From Candidatus Omnitrophota bacterium (GTDB taxonomy: Bacteria; Hinthialibacterota; Hinthialibacteria; Hinthialibacterales; Hinthialibacteraceae), in the NCBI GenBank assembly GCA_003598175.1, contig QZKN01000096.1, positions 1 to 64,000 of the forward strand: DNA of 64,000 bases. Reading direction: 5' to 3'. Shown piece by piece: positions 17,840 through 25,392 of the stretch; within the stretch, counting starts at the first letter, position 1, and each line of letters starts with the position of its first letter. The position numbers were made by a program, and so were the translations under genes. The notes under the pieces are model-generated. The model saw nothing but the letters and a program-made list of their open reading frames with translations. It was not told the origin of the DNA and made no database searches.

Positions 17840-18526
17840 CTACCGTTGTCCGATGGCGACCGGGGAAGCGCCGGCGAGGATGGCCGTAAAATCGCCAACG
17901 GTTTTTGCCCTGCGCAAATCGTGCAGGATTTCCGTATTTCTGCCGATGACGGACATGGTTGAGAGCAACGCCAGATGTTGCCGGTTTCGTGGGGAGCAAA
18001 GCAGAAAGACCAGATCGACCGGCTTATTGTCCACCGCGTCGAACTCGATCGGTGTGGACAGACGCGCACTGACAACCAGCGGTACGCGAAAAAGATCGTT
18101 GATCGGATGCCAGGCGTGCGGAAGCGCCACCCCGTTTCCGATCCCCGTTGTCGAGATGCGTTCTCGTTCCAGGACGGCCTGGAGAAAAACCTCACGCTGC
18201 AAAAGATGGCCGGTTTCCGTCAGCACATCGACCATCGTTTCCAACGTCTCCTGTTTTGTGCGGCAATGGATGTCGAGTAAGGATCTATTTTTCGAAAAAA
18301 GACGAAATTCTTCTTCCTCTTTCCAACGGTTCTCTTGTGTCTCGTTTTCGACGAGGGTATCTTCTCCCCCGTTCATGAACCACGCTTCCAAACGGGCGGG
18401 ATGAAAACGCCATTGGTTCCCGATTTTTACGGCGGGAATTTTCTGGGCCTTGATCAAGCGCAGAATGGTGCGTTCATTGACCTGCAAAATCTCTCCCACT
18501 TCTTTGATCGTTAATAAAGACTTCAC
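17840..18526 (-). CDS. Fusion of excisionase-type helix-turn-helix and PTS EIIA (nitrogen-type) domain
   Basis: A 228-residue two-domain protein. Residues 5-50 form a MerR/excisionase-type HTH (LTIKEVGEILQVNERTILRLI with the RFHPARLEAW wing). After an acidic linker, residues about 75-228 form an EIIA domain of the fructose/nitrogen group, with the phosphorylatable histidine in GNGVALPHAWHP (His137) and the following PIEFDAVDNKPVDLVFLL core. No EIIB or EIIC partner is visible. The natural reading is a DNA-binding regulator whose activity depends on EIIA phosphorylation, as inferred from the domain pairing. The start is GTG at 18526: the sequence AGGGAG lies seven bases upstream. It leads the coaB gene. 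Confidence 0.82.
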   Translation of the reverse strand: MKSLLTIKEVGEILQVNERTILRLIKAQKIPAVKIGNQWRFHPARLEAWFMNGGEDTLVENETQENRWKEEEEFRLFSKNRSLLDIHCRTKQETLETMVDVLTETGHLLQREVFLQAVLERERISTTGIGNGVALPHAWHPINDLFRVPLVVSARLSTPIEFDAVDNKPVDLVFLLCSPRNRQHLALLSTMSVIGRNTEILHDLRRAKTVGDFTAILAGASPVAIGQR

Positions 18527-18597
18527 GATGATTCTCCCTGCGATCCGATTTCCTTGCCGTGAATACCCCAATCGATGGATCGCTCGATTAAAGGAAT

Positions 18598-18617
18598 GGG
18601 CACGGTTTGCCGTGCCC
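18598..18617. repeat. Perfect GC-rich palindrome
   Basis: GGGCACGG and CCGTGCCC form an 8-bp perfect stem around a TTTG loop, about 70 bases upstream of the GTG start of the HTH-EIIA gene. There is no T-tract directly after it on either strand, so it is not an ordinary terminator. Its composition is like the arms of the repeats at 5456-5619. Confidence 0.45.
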
Positions 18618-18838
18618 TTGTTCATGATAATTTCATTTTCAATGCGTATTGTCTATGGCATTCTTTTCGCTTCCTGTTTTGTTAAAGTGTTTTGGTTATG
18701 TTTATTCGAACGAATCATGTCTGTTTGAATAACCGAATGAAAGAGCAACCATACATCATTATCATCTTTTTGCAAATATTTTTCGTTCGGATTCCTAACA
18801 TTACCAGTGAAATCGAGTTTTCCCCACATAAATTTCAC

Positions 18839-18866
18839 TTGACTTTTTGAATTGTTGTCATAGATT
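18839..18866 (+). promoter_or_regulatory. Candidate promoter of the small KOW-like gene
   Basis: TTGACT (18839-18844) and TAGATT (18861-18866) are separated by 16 bases; transcription would begin about 100 bases before the ATG at 18973. Seen by eye only. Confidence 0.3.
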
Positions 18867-18972
18867 ATACGTTGATGTCATGAATTGTCAAATACATTCG
18901 GTCATATGGGAAATAGAATGGAGATTGAAGATGGAAAAATCTAGAACTTAATTATTTAAGAAGGAGTGTTTA

Positions 18973-19209
18973 ATGATCGATTTTGCCAAAGAAGTGTACT
19001 TCAATGTCGGTGACAACGTCAAAATTGAAAGTTTGAATGGAAAAAAGGGAAAGATCAAATCCATTCGAATCATTTCCGAAGGACGCCTGGTCGAAAATTA
19101 TCAAGGCACGCCGGAACGGGTTGTTCTTAGTATTTCCATCGGCGATGGAATCGTAAATAAAAGGGGTATGGAAATAACGCCGATTCTCGCCGAAGCGCAT
19201 TATTATTGA
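18973..19209 (+). CDS. Small hypothetical protein with KOW-like N-terminus
   Basis: A 78-residue cytoplasmic protein preceded by a good ribosome-binding site (AAGGAG about seven bases before the ATG). The first half, VGDNVKIESLNGKKGKIKSI, has the form of a KOW or SH3-like beta-barrel, as found in NusG, ribosomal protein L24 and CarD-like proteins; the second half, VVLSISIGDGIVNKRGMEI, is beta-rich. Such modules often bind RNA or RNA polymerase, but that is inference. The gene stands alone between long intergenic stretches and is not clearly linked to its neighbours. Confidence 0.7.
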   Translation: MIDFAKEVYFNVGDNVKIESLNGKKGKIKSIRIISEGRLVENYQGTPERVVLSISIGDGIVNKRGMEITPILAEAHYY

Positions 19210-19249
19210 TTTTGGCGGTTTTAGTCTAAACCAACTGAGAAATACAACT

Positions 19250-19270
19250 CCACAAAGGATTCATTTGTGG
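19250..19270. other. Hairpin in the 301-base gap before the sigma factor gene
   Basis: CCACAAA and TTTGTGG form a 7-bp stem with a 7-base loop, 41 bases after the small gene's stop codon. No strong T-tract follows immediately. A 12-base palindrome, TTTTCCGGAAAA, lies further on at 19376-19387. The remaining part of 19210-19450 shows no gene. Confidence 0.3.
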
Positions 19271-19450
19271 TGAAAGTCTTCCTTTTAAACGTCGACATTT
19301 ATAACTTTTTCTTTTGATTCAACCCATCCTGTCATCTCCACCGTCTCCGTTCAAAACGAGTTGATTTCGGTGAAATTTTCCGGAAAAATCCTCGTAACGA
19401 ATGAATCCCCCCAAAGTAATGCATCCGGACAAAAAAAAATCAACTTTTTA

Positions 19451-19476
19451 TGAACCGCTTGAATTCAAATCGCGTA
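19451..19476 (+). promoter_or_regulatory. Candidate ECF-type autoregulated promoter
   Basis: TGAACC at 19451-19456 and CGTA at 19473-19476 are separated by 16 bases, close to the GGAAC...CGTA/CGTC pattern of many ECF sigma factor promoters. It lies 35 bases before the start of an ECF sigma factor gene, where an autoregulated promoter would be expected. Confidence 0.45.
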
Positions 19477-19510
19477 TAAGGTAGCGAAAGGAAAGACAGG
19501 AGAGGCACAG

Positions 19511-20053
19511 GTGATAGAAGATTGGGTCGAGCAGTGCCGTAACGGACAGACCAGATCATTTGCTCTGATCGTTACCGCCCTGCAGGATAAAATCGTGGAG
19601 TTTTTGTATCGCATGACCCGAAACCGGGAAGCGGCGGAGGATTTAGGCCAGGAAGTTTTTCTACGCGCCTATCGACTCCTGGATCGATACGACCGTAAAA
19701 AGGCCGCATTCTCCACCTGGTTGTTTACGCTGGCTCGAAACCTGTGCCTTGATGAGTTGCGTAAAAAACGCCCGCTATGGGTCAATCTGGAGGATGCGGC
19801 CATGGCGGAAACGTCTTCAGATCCGGATCCACACCTTCAGGCCCGCGATGCGGAACTCGAACAAATGATCGCAACGGCGGTCGCCACGCTCGATCCCATT
19901 TTCCGCGAAGTGTTCATTTTGCGGGACTATCAACACCTTTCATTTGAAGAAGTAGCGGAAATCACGGGCTGTCCGGTCGGAACCGTCAAATCCCGGCTCC
20001 ACCGCGCGCGCCTGCTGTTGCAGGACAAATTAACGCCGGCCCTCAATGCGTAA
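19511..20053 (+). CDS. RNA polymerase ECF sigma factor
   Basis: A 180-residue sigma-70 family protein with only regions 2 and 4, as in group IV (ECF) factors. Region 2 contains DLGQEVFLRAYRLLDRY and FSTWLFTLARNLCLDELRK; region 4 contains REVFILRDYQHLSFEEVAEI followed by the recognition helix CPVGTVKSRLHRAR. Translation starts at GTG (19511), preceded by AGGAGAG. Its stop codon is 13 bases before the ATG of a zinc-binding anti-sigma-like protein, which is the normal ECF partner arrangement. Which signal it senses and which genes it controls cannot be read directly, but the secreted protein and ABC exporter downstream are the nearest candidates. Confidence 0.93.
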   Translation: MIEDWVEQCRNGQTRSFALIVTALQDKIVEFLYRMTRNREAAEDLGQEVFLRAYRLLDRYDRKKAAFSTWLFTLARNLCLDELRKKRPLWVNLEDAAMAETSSDPDPHLQARDAELEQMIATAVATLDPIFREVFILRDYQHLSFEEVAEITGCPVGTVKSRLHRARLLLQDKLTPALNA

Positions 20054-20066
20054 ACAGGAGCGTATC

Positions 20067-20636
20067 ATGAACGAACTCTGCCAACGGTATCAAGAGTCGT
20101 TTGGAGATCAGGAAATGCCGCAGGAACTTGCCTTACACGCTTCCACCTGCGAATCGTGCAAGGAATTCGCCTATCGGCAGGAAATCATGCAACAGGCGCT
20201 GCCCTCGTGGAAATCGGCGACTCCATCGCCGGATTTTGCCTTAAGCGTCATGGCCCGTCTGGCGGAAAACCAACATCGCCGAAAAAGCCTGCGTGATCTG
20301 CTGGCGGAACTGTTCAGTTTTCGCGTCGCCATCCCGCTCCCTGTCGGCGCATTGGCCTGCATCCTGTTCATCATTTCGCTGCTGGTGAACCTGTTTTTCT
20401 GGACGGACAATCCGCCGGGTGGGATGAATACGAATCAGGCCGGTCACGTAGCCGTCTCACCCGACATGCCCACTCCTCCGACGCTGCAGGCTGTAAATCA
20501 AAATACCTACTTGCCTCGGATATGGAACGGCGCGGGCGCCTTCCTGCTCATCCCGATGACCGATCTGCATATTCCGATCGTTCCTCTCGAGAACGAGCAA
20601 TCCGATGTCTCGAACGAGAAAGCGGAAAAAATATAA
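20067..20636 (+). CDS. Membrane anti-sigma factor with ZAS-type zinc motif
   Basis: A 189-residue protein with an N-terminal H-x3-C-x2-C motif (His24, Cys28, Cys31 in LALHASTCESCKEF), the zinc-binding anti-sigma signature. A single membrane span follows at about residues 88-111 (PVGALACILFIISLLVNLFFW), then a periplasmic tail of about 75 residues rich in Pro and Asn. It lies immediately downstream of the ECF sigma gene, with AGGAG six bases before the ATG. The arrangement indicates that it holds the sigma factor at the membrane until a signal is received. The periplasmic part has no domain I can name. Confidence 0.85.
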   Translation: MNELCQRYQESFGDQEMPQELALHASTCESCKEFAYRQEIMQQALPSWKSATPSPDFALSVMARLAENQHRRKSLRDLLAELFSFRVAIPLPVGALACILFIISLLVNLFFWTDNPPGGMNTNQAGHVAVSPDMPTPPTLQAVNQNTYLPRIWNGAGAFLLIPMTDLHIPIVPLENEQSDVSNEKAEKI

Positions 20637-20673
20637 TTTTGTGCAATTCCAACCGTAAAACGGGAAATGGAAG

Positions 20674-20702
20674 AAAAAAAATCCACCGCCGTTAACGGTG
20701 GA
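20674..20702 (-). terminator. Intrinsic terminator pointing leftward, antisense to the operon
   Basis: Read on the minus strand, a TCCACCG...CGGTGGA stem (7 bp, 7-base loop at 20682-20702) is followed by eight T residues (the A-run at 20674-20681). This is a textbook terminator shape, but it faces against all the surrounding genes, which read rightward. Confidence 0.55.
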
Positions 20703-20750
20703 TTCAAGCAAATCACAATCATTACAAACGCAATCATAGGAGAGCTTATC

Positions 20751-22169
20751 ATGAAAAAACTTGTCAGTCTAACCGTTGGTATCGTCATCGTCTTGACTTG
20801 TCTGTCGACAATCCATGCGCAGGACGCCGATCTTCGCGCCAGAGTGGAGGCGCTCTATCAGCGCAACAGCCAGGCCATTGAAGCGAAAAATCTGGATGCG
20901 CTGATGTCGCAGTTTACGGAAGAATTCGTAGCCCTGGGATCCGGCCTCAACAAGAAAAGTCTGCGTGAAATGGTGGAAAAACACCTGTTCGCCGAATTCG
21001 CTCAGATTCAGGTGAACACCGTCATCGAACAAATCCAACCGGTCGGTTCGGAAATCCAGGTCATCTGCCGCAGCACAATGAAAACCAAAAAGCAGAATGA
21101 TCAGGAGTGGAAAACGCTGGATGATGCCACGCTGATGGAATTTTTGAAGGAAGAAAACGGCGAACTCAAATTTCACGTGAGCACGAAAACGGATAAAGAA
21201 CGATTGAATCTAATCCAAAATCAAACCTATACAGACCAAAAACTTGGTTATTCGTTAACCATGCCGAACGGCTGGACCATCGTTCCCGGTTCGCATCCGC
21301 GTCTGCAGGATTTCCTGGTTTCCCGTTCTCCCGACGGATCGAGTTTTGCCGTATTCGGCTACATTGAAATTCCCTACAACGTGGGAGTCAAAGCCGCCAT
21401 CGAAGGCGACAACGCCGCCCAGACACGCATGCTGGGCGATTCCTTGAAAACTCTGCATATGGGACCGACAACCGTCGGTGAATTCGAAGCCTACGAATCC
21501 ATCAGCGAAATTACGGAAGATGGAAAATTGAACAAGCGATGGAGTGTGTATTTCACGACCGGCGGCCTGCTCTATACCTTCATCTTCAATACCATTTCCG
21601 CCGATAAGTTCGAAACGGCGAAAGCGGATTTTGAATCCATCATCAAATCCTTCTCGTTGAGTGCGGAAGCGAAGGAAAACGGAGTCAGCCGCGACCGCGC
21701 CAATCGCGCGCAAGGCGAAATCGTGGAACAAATCTACACCAATAATGAATTGGGTTGCCAGGTCGCGGCGCCTGCCGGCTGGACCATCGAATCCACTAAC
21801 ATCGGCGAAATGGTTTCCGTCAATATGAAACCGCCCAAAGGCGACAGCCTCGCCCGTTTCATCACCACCAACACAAAAGGACTGGCCTCATTGGAAAAAA
21901 TCTTCAACGGCGAGCTGGAAGGCATCAAAGCGATCACCAAAGACTTCAGCAGTGAACCCATCAAGGAAATCACGATCAGCGATCACAAAGGCATGTCCTG
22001 CGTCTATCAATTCACGCTGGAAGGATTGGGAACCGTCAAGAGAAAATCCGTCATGTTTCTCGAAAAAGACATTCTGTTCATGTTCGCCTGCGATGCGATT
22101 CCACCGGCGGAATATGATGCGCTCGAATCCGGTTTTGATCAAATCATTCAATCCTTTACGTTGAATTAA
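20751..22169 (+). CDS. Secreted protein: SnoaL-like domain plus two PsbP/DcrB-like repeats
   Basis: The 472-residue protein has a clean signal peptide (MKKLVSLTVGIVIVLTCL, cleavage after HAQ). Residues about 28-150 look like a nuclear-transport-factor-2 or SnoaL-like fold (LYQRNSQAIEAKNLDALMSQF). Two related copies follow, beginning YTDQKLGYSLTMPNGWTI (about 165) and YTNNELGCQVAAPAGWTI (about 325). Each ends in a segment like YDALESGFDQIIQSFTL or FETAKADFESIIKSFSL, typical of PsbP- or DcrB-like lipid- or protein-binding domains. AGGAG stands ten bases before the ATG. The protein sits between the anti-sigma factor and an ABC exporter and is probably periplasmic. Its exact role is unknown. Confidence 0.72.
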   Translation: MKKLVSLTVGIVIVLTCLSTIHAQDADLRARVEALYQRNSQAIEAKNLDALMSQFTEEFVALGSGLNKKSLREMVEKHLFAEFAQIQVNTVIEQIQPVGSEIQVICRSTMKTKKQNDQEWKTLDDATLMEFLKEENGELKFHVSTKTDKERLNLIQNQTYTDQKLGYSLTMPNGWTIVPGSHPRLQDFLVSRSPDGSSFAVFGYIEIPYNVGVKAAIEGDNAAQTRMLGDSLKTLHMGPTTVGEFEAYESISEITEDGKLNKRWSVYFTTGGLLYTFIFNTISADKFETAKADFESIIKSFSLSAEAKENGVSRDRANRAQGEIVEQIYTNNELGCQVAAPAGWTIESTNIGEMVSVNMKPPKGDSLARFITTNTKGLASLEKIFNGELEGIKAITKDFSSEPIKEITISDHKGMSCVYQFTLEGLGTVKRKSVMFLEKDILFMFACDAIPPAEYDALESGFDQIIQSFTLN

Positions 22170-22188
22170 ATCATCGGCGAGGACACTC

Positions 22189-23094
22189 ATGAATCAGGCA
22201 ATTCAGATCGATCATGTATGCAAACGATTTCGCGACGTCACAGCGCTTGATCATGTTGCGTTTTCGATCGCAAATAATGAAATTTTTGGTCTTCTCGGCC
22301 CCAACGGGGCCGGGAAGACCACCTTGATGCGAATTCTGGTTGGAATCCTTACCCCTGACGAAGGTAAAATTATTTTCCACAGCAGTGATCCGCGAAGTTG
22401 GAAGCAACGAATCGGTTATTTGCCGGAAGAGCGTGGGCTTTATCAAAAAATGAAGGTCAGGCATTTGTTGCATTATTTCGCCGCGATAAAAGGCGTGGAT
22501 CAGAAAACGCGGGATGCAGCCATACCGCAAGGCTTGGAACGAGTCGGGCTCGCGGGTCAGGAAAACAAGAAAATCCAGGAATTGTCCAAAGGCAACCAAC
22601 AACGTATTCAGTTACTGATCGCCTTGTTGCACCAGCCCTCCATTTTAATTCTGGACGAACCGTTCACCGGCCTCGATCCGATCGGCGTCGATCAAATGAA
22701 AACCATTCTGATGGAAGAGGCCGCGCGGGGAGCGGCCGTGATCATATCCACGCATCGCATGGAAGACGCGGAACAATTATGCCGCAATATCGCCCTGATT
22801 CACCGCGGCCGCTTGATTCGTTCCGGTTCGTTGGAGCAAATCAAGGCGTCGGAAGGTAAAGACGAGTTGATCGTCAAATATCAAGGCGATGCGAACGCCA
22901 TTTCCACGTTGCCGGAAATCTCCATCGTTTCCGATGAAAATCAATGCCTGCGGTTGCGCCTGAATAACGGGATTCCGATTCCCGAAATCGTCCGTAAAAT
23001 CTCATCGCAACTTGCGGTGGTGGAAGTGATCCATGCGATTCCCACTTTGCACGATATTTTCGTGCGGCTGGTGGGAGCGGAGGTGGAATCATGA
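22189..23094 (+). CDS. ABC transporter ATP-binding protein, NatA/ABC-2 exporter type
   Basis: The 301-residue ATPase has Walker A GPNGAGKTT, the signature LSKGNQQR, Walker B ILILDEPFTGLDP and the switch ISTHRMEDAEQ. A C-terminal domain of about 80 residues (after about residue 215) fits the DUF4162-type extension of NatA-like exporters. The stop overlaps the start of the permease gene (ATGA), so the pair is translationally coupled. The family exports sodium, drugs, lipids or polysaccharides; the substrate here is not visible. It lies in the same rightward block as the ECF sigma/anti-sigma pair. Confidence 0.92.
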   Translation: MNQAIQIDHVCKRFRDVTALDHVAFSIANNEIFGLLGPNGAGKTTLMRILVGILTPDEGKIIFHSSDPRSWKQRIGYLPEERGLYQKMKVRHLLHYFAAIKGVDQKTRDAAIPQGLERVGLAGQENKKIQELSKGNQQRIQLLIALLHQPSILILDEPFTGLDPIGVDQMKTILMEEAARGAAVIISTHRMEDAEQLCRNIALIHRGRLIRSGSLEQIKASEGKDELIVKYQGDANAISTLPEISIVSDENQCLRLRLNNGIPIPEIVRKISSQLAVVEVIHAIPTLHDIFVRLVGAEVES

Positions 23095-24437
23095 AGTTCA
23101 ATATTCGCAACGTTGCTCTTGTGGCCCAACGGGAAATCCGGCAAACCATGGGCAAAAAAGGGTTTCTCGTGGCGCTGATTCTTCCCATTCTGCTGCTGGC
23201 GTTGATTTGCAGTTTGGTTCCGCTGGCGGAAAAATTGCTCAACCGCTCTCAAAATCTACGCACCGAATCCGTTAAAATCGGCGTGATCGGAAACGATGCC
23301 GATATTATCGAAAAATGGCGCATCAAATTGGATGAAGAAAAACTTCCCAACGGACGCCCCCTTTTTTCATTGGAATCACTGTCGATCCTCGGAATTTCAC
23401 GAACGCTTTTAGAACAAAACGCCCAGAAAAAAGTGCGCGATAAAGAATGGAACGCGTACGTCGTCTTCTCCGGCGACATCACGCAAAACGGCAAATGTGA
23501 TTTCTACACCTCGCGCGGATTCGATTTAAATCTGCCTTACGTTCTTTCCCGAAGCCTGCGCGAAGTGATTCGTAATCAACGTTTGCTGGCGGAAGGCCTC
23601 GATCCCCAACGCATCAACCTGCTGAATCGTGGAATCACCTGGAATGAGTTTGAATTGAGCCTAGAATCAAAGCCGACCAGCGAAAAAGAAGAAACAAAAA
23701 AAGAGGGAACCAAACGCAGGGCCCGTTTCGAAGATCTGATCGGTCCCGCCATGATCTGCATCCTGATGATGTTTTTCCTCACGTTCGGGACCAGCCAGAT
23801 GCTGCTGCGGGGCATCGTGGAGGAAAAAACCTCTCGCGTAATCGAGCTGCTTCTCTCCTCCCTATCGCCAGGGGAAATTTACACCGGAAAAATTTCAGGA
23901 TTTTTTTTCATCGGCCTGTCGCAATTCGCTTTTTGGGTGGGGTGCGGTATTGTCATGCTGCCGTGGATGGATGTCTCCGTAATGGATTATGTTCCCCCGA
24001 TCTTTTTTATGAATTATCTCATCTTCATGACGACCGGTTACCTTTTTTACGCGACCATTTTCGCCGCCATCGGCGCGATCGTGACCGACGAAAACGAATC
24101 GCAGCAATTTCAGATCATTTTCAACATCACCAGCGTTATCCCGATGATGATGTATTTTGTCTTTATTTCCCAACCGAATTGGTGGGTGGTCCGACTCATC
24201 AGTTTCATTCCTTTCTTTTCACACAGCGTCATGGCATTGCGCATGGTGGCCGCTCCGATTCCGTGGTGGGATATCCTGCTGGTCGCATTATCATCCCTTA
24301 CGTTTGCGATGCTTGGCATCTTTCTGGCCGCCCGTATTTTCCGCATCGGGATTCTCATGACGGGAAAACGCCCTTCGTTGCGCGAAATCGGACGTTGGTG
24401 TTTCTATCGCGAAACCGAGGGCGTAATCGAGACGTAA
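23091..24437 (+). CDS. ABC-2 type transporter permease, NatB-like
   Basis: A 448-residue permease. One membrane span near the N-terminus (FLVALILPILLLALICSLVPLA) precedes a large extracytoplasmic domain (about 50-215). A C-terminal group of five or six spans follows, starting around MICILMMFFLTFGTSQMLL, with the conserved VEEKTSRVIELLLSSLSPGEI loop. This layout is that of NatB-like ABC-2 permeases that pair with the ATPase encoded directly upstream, with which it overlaps by four bases. It probably exports a substrate across the inner membrane. Confidence 0.9.
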   Translation: MKFNIRNVALVAQREIRQTMGKKGFLVALILPILLLALICSLVPLAEKLLNRSQNLRTESVKIGVIGNDADIIEKWRIKLDEEKLPNGRPLFSLESLSILGISRTLLEQNAQKKVRDKEWNAYVVFSGDITQNGKCDFYTSRGFDLNLPYVLSRSLREVIRNQRLLAEGLDPQRINLLNRGITWNEFELSLESKPTSEKEETKKEGTKRRARFEDLIGPAMICILMMFFLTFGTSQMLLRGIVEEKTSRVIELLLSSLSPGEIYTGKISGFFFIGLSQFAFWVGCGIVMLPWMDVSVMDYVPPIFFMNYLIFMTTGYLFYATIFAAIGAIVTDENESQQFQIIFNITSVIPMMMYFVFISQPNWWVVRLISFIPFFSHSVMALRMVAAPIPWWDILLVALSSLTFAMLGIFLAARIFRIGILMTGKRPSLREIGRWCFYRETEGVIET

Positions 24438-24456
24438 AGGATGAACGAGGTGGATT

Positions 24457-25209
24457 ATGAAAAATATGAATATCACAAACAATCACATCCATCAGCGGTA
24501 CGCAATTATTTTTGCCGCTTTTATAATTTGTTTATTTTCAAATTTTGCGCAAACACAACTTCTACAAAAAGATGAAAACGGAACCGTGATTGAAACCGAC
24601 GAAGGTATGATTTTGTCCGGCATGATCGAAGGCGCAACTGATCGCATCACGGAATTGCGCACGGATTACGGTGTTTTAATGATTCCGTTGAACAAAATCG
24701 TTCGCGTGGACGGCGACCGTTTTGATCCCGAATTGGGGATTTTCCGTGAACATTCCGTTACAATCGATCAAGAAGGCAATGCCACGCTTGAATATACCAT
24801 CCCGATTTCACGGCCGGTGAAGGAAGGCTCGCTACGCATTCTATTGCCGGGAAAAGTGCTGAAAATCGAGGATCTCGACGGACGCGCCCTACCCTATTTC
24901 GCCAAATCCTATGACGGGTATACCCGCTGCACTGTGAACGTGCCCAACTATCGTCTTCCGGCGTTGAAAGTCAAAGTGTTGCAAAAAAACGCGGCGCGCA
25001 TCGAAAACGATACGTTGCATTATTCCTACCGCTACACCCCCCGCACCGATCAAACGTTCCGCCTGCATCTCACTTTGCCGGCGAGTCATTCACAAATTCA
25101 AGCGACGCCGCAGGCGATTTACGACGCCACGGATTCACTGGTGTGGGAATATTTATTAAAACGGCAGCAAACCACCGTTTTTGAGTGCTCTCTCCCACTC
25201 CTTCCATAA
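24457..25209 (+). CDS. Secreted hypothetical protein
   Basis: A 250-residue protein with an N-terminal hydrophobic signal segment (IIFAAFIICLFSNFA, cleavage near AQT). The mature part is beta-rich and has no motif I recognise. A strand pattern beginning VIETDEGMILSGMIEGATDRITELRT resembles small barrel folds, and the segment KVLKIEDLDGRALPYF is a possible carbohydrate- or peptide-like interface, but no function can be assigned. GAGGTGG precedes the ATG. It is 19 bases after the ABC permease, so it is probably the last gene of that rightward block. Confidence 0.6.
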   Translation: MKNMNITNNHIHQRYAIIFAAFIICLFSNFAQTQLLQKDENGTVIETDEGMILSGMIEGATDRITELRTDYGVLMIPLNKIVRVDGDRFDPELGIFREHSVTIDQEGNATLEYTIPISRPVKEGSLRILLPGKVLKIEDLDGRALPYFAKSYDGYTRCTVNVPNYRLPALKVKVLQKNAARIENDTLHYSYRYTPRTDQTFRLHLTLPASHSQIQATPQAIYDATDSLVWEYLLKRQQTTVFECSLPLLP

Positions 25210-25392
25210 GTCTCTCCGACCGTTGGTTTTCCATTCATTTTGATTGATTTCATGGAAAGGAAGGCAAACCAATCCACACATTTTTACAACCATCTTTCGA
25301 GAAATCCATACGATACGGTTATAATAATCCCATGAAGTGATAACACGGATGGGGATGGTTATGTCACCCCTGTTTCATTTGAGGATAAACCC

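Larger units (their letters stand above)
18527..18972. other. Intergenic region between divergent genes, 446 bases
   Basis: The region separates the HTH-EIIA gene (leftward) from a small gene (rightward). It contains a strong GC-rich hairpin at 18598-18617 and a candidate promoter at 18839-18866. I see no convincing gene, tRNA or riboswitch in it. Confidence 0.5.
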
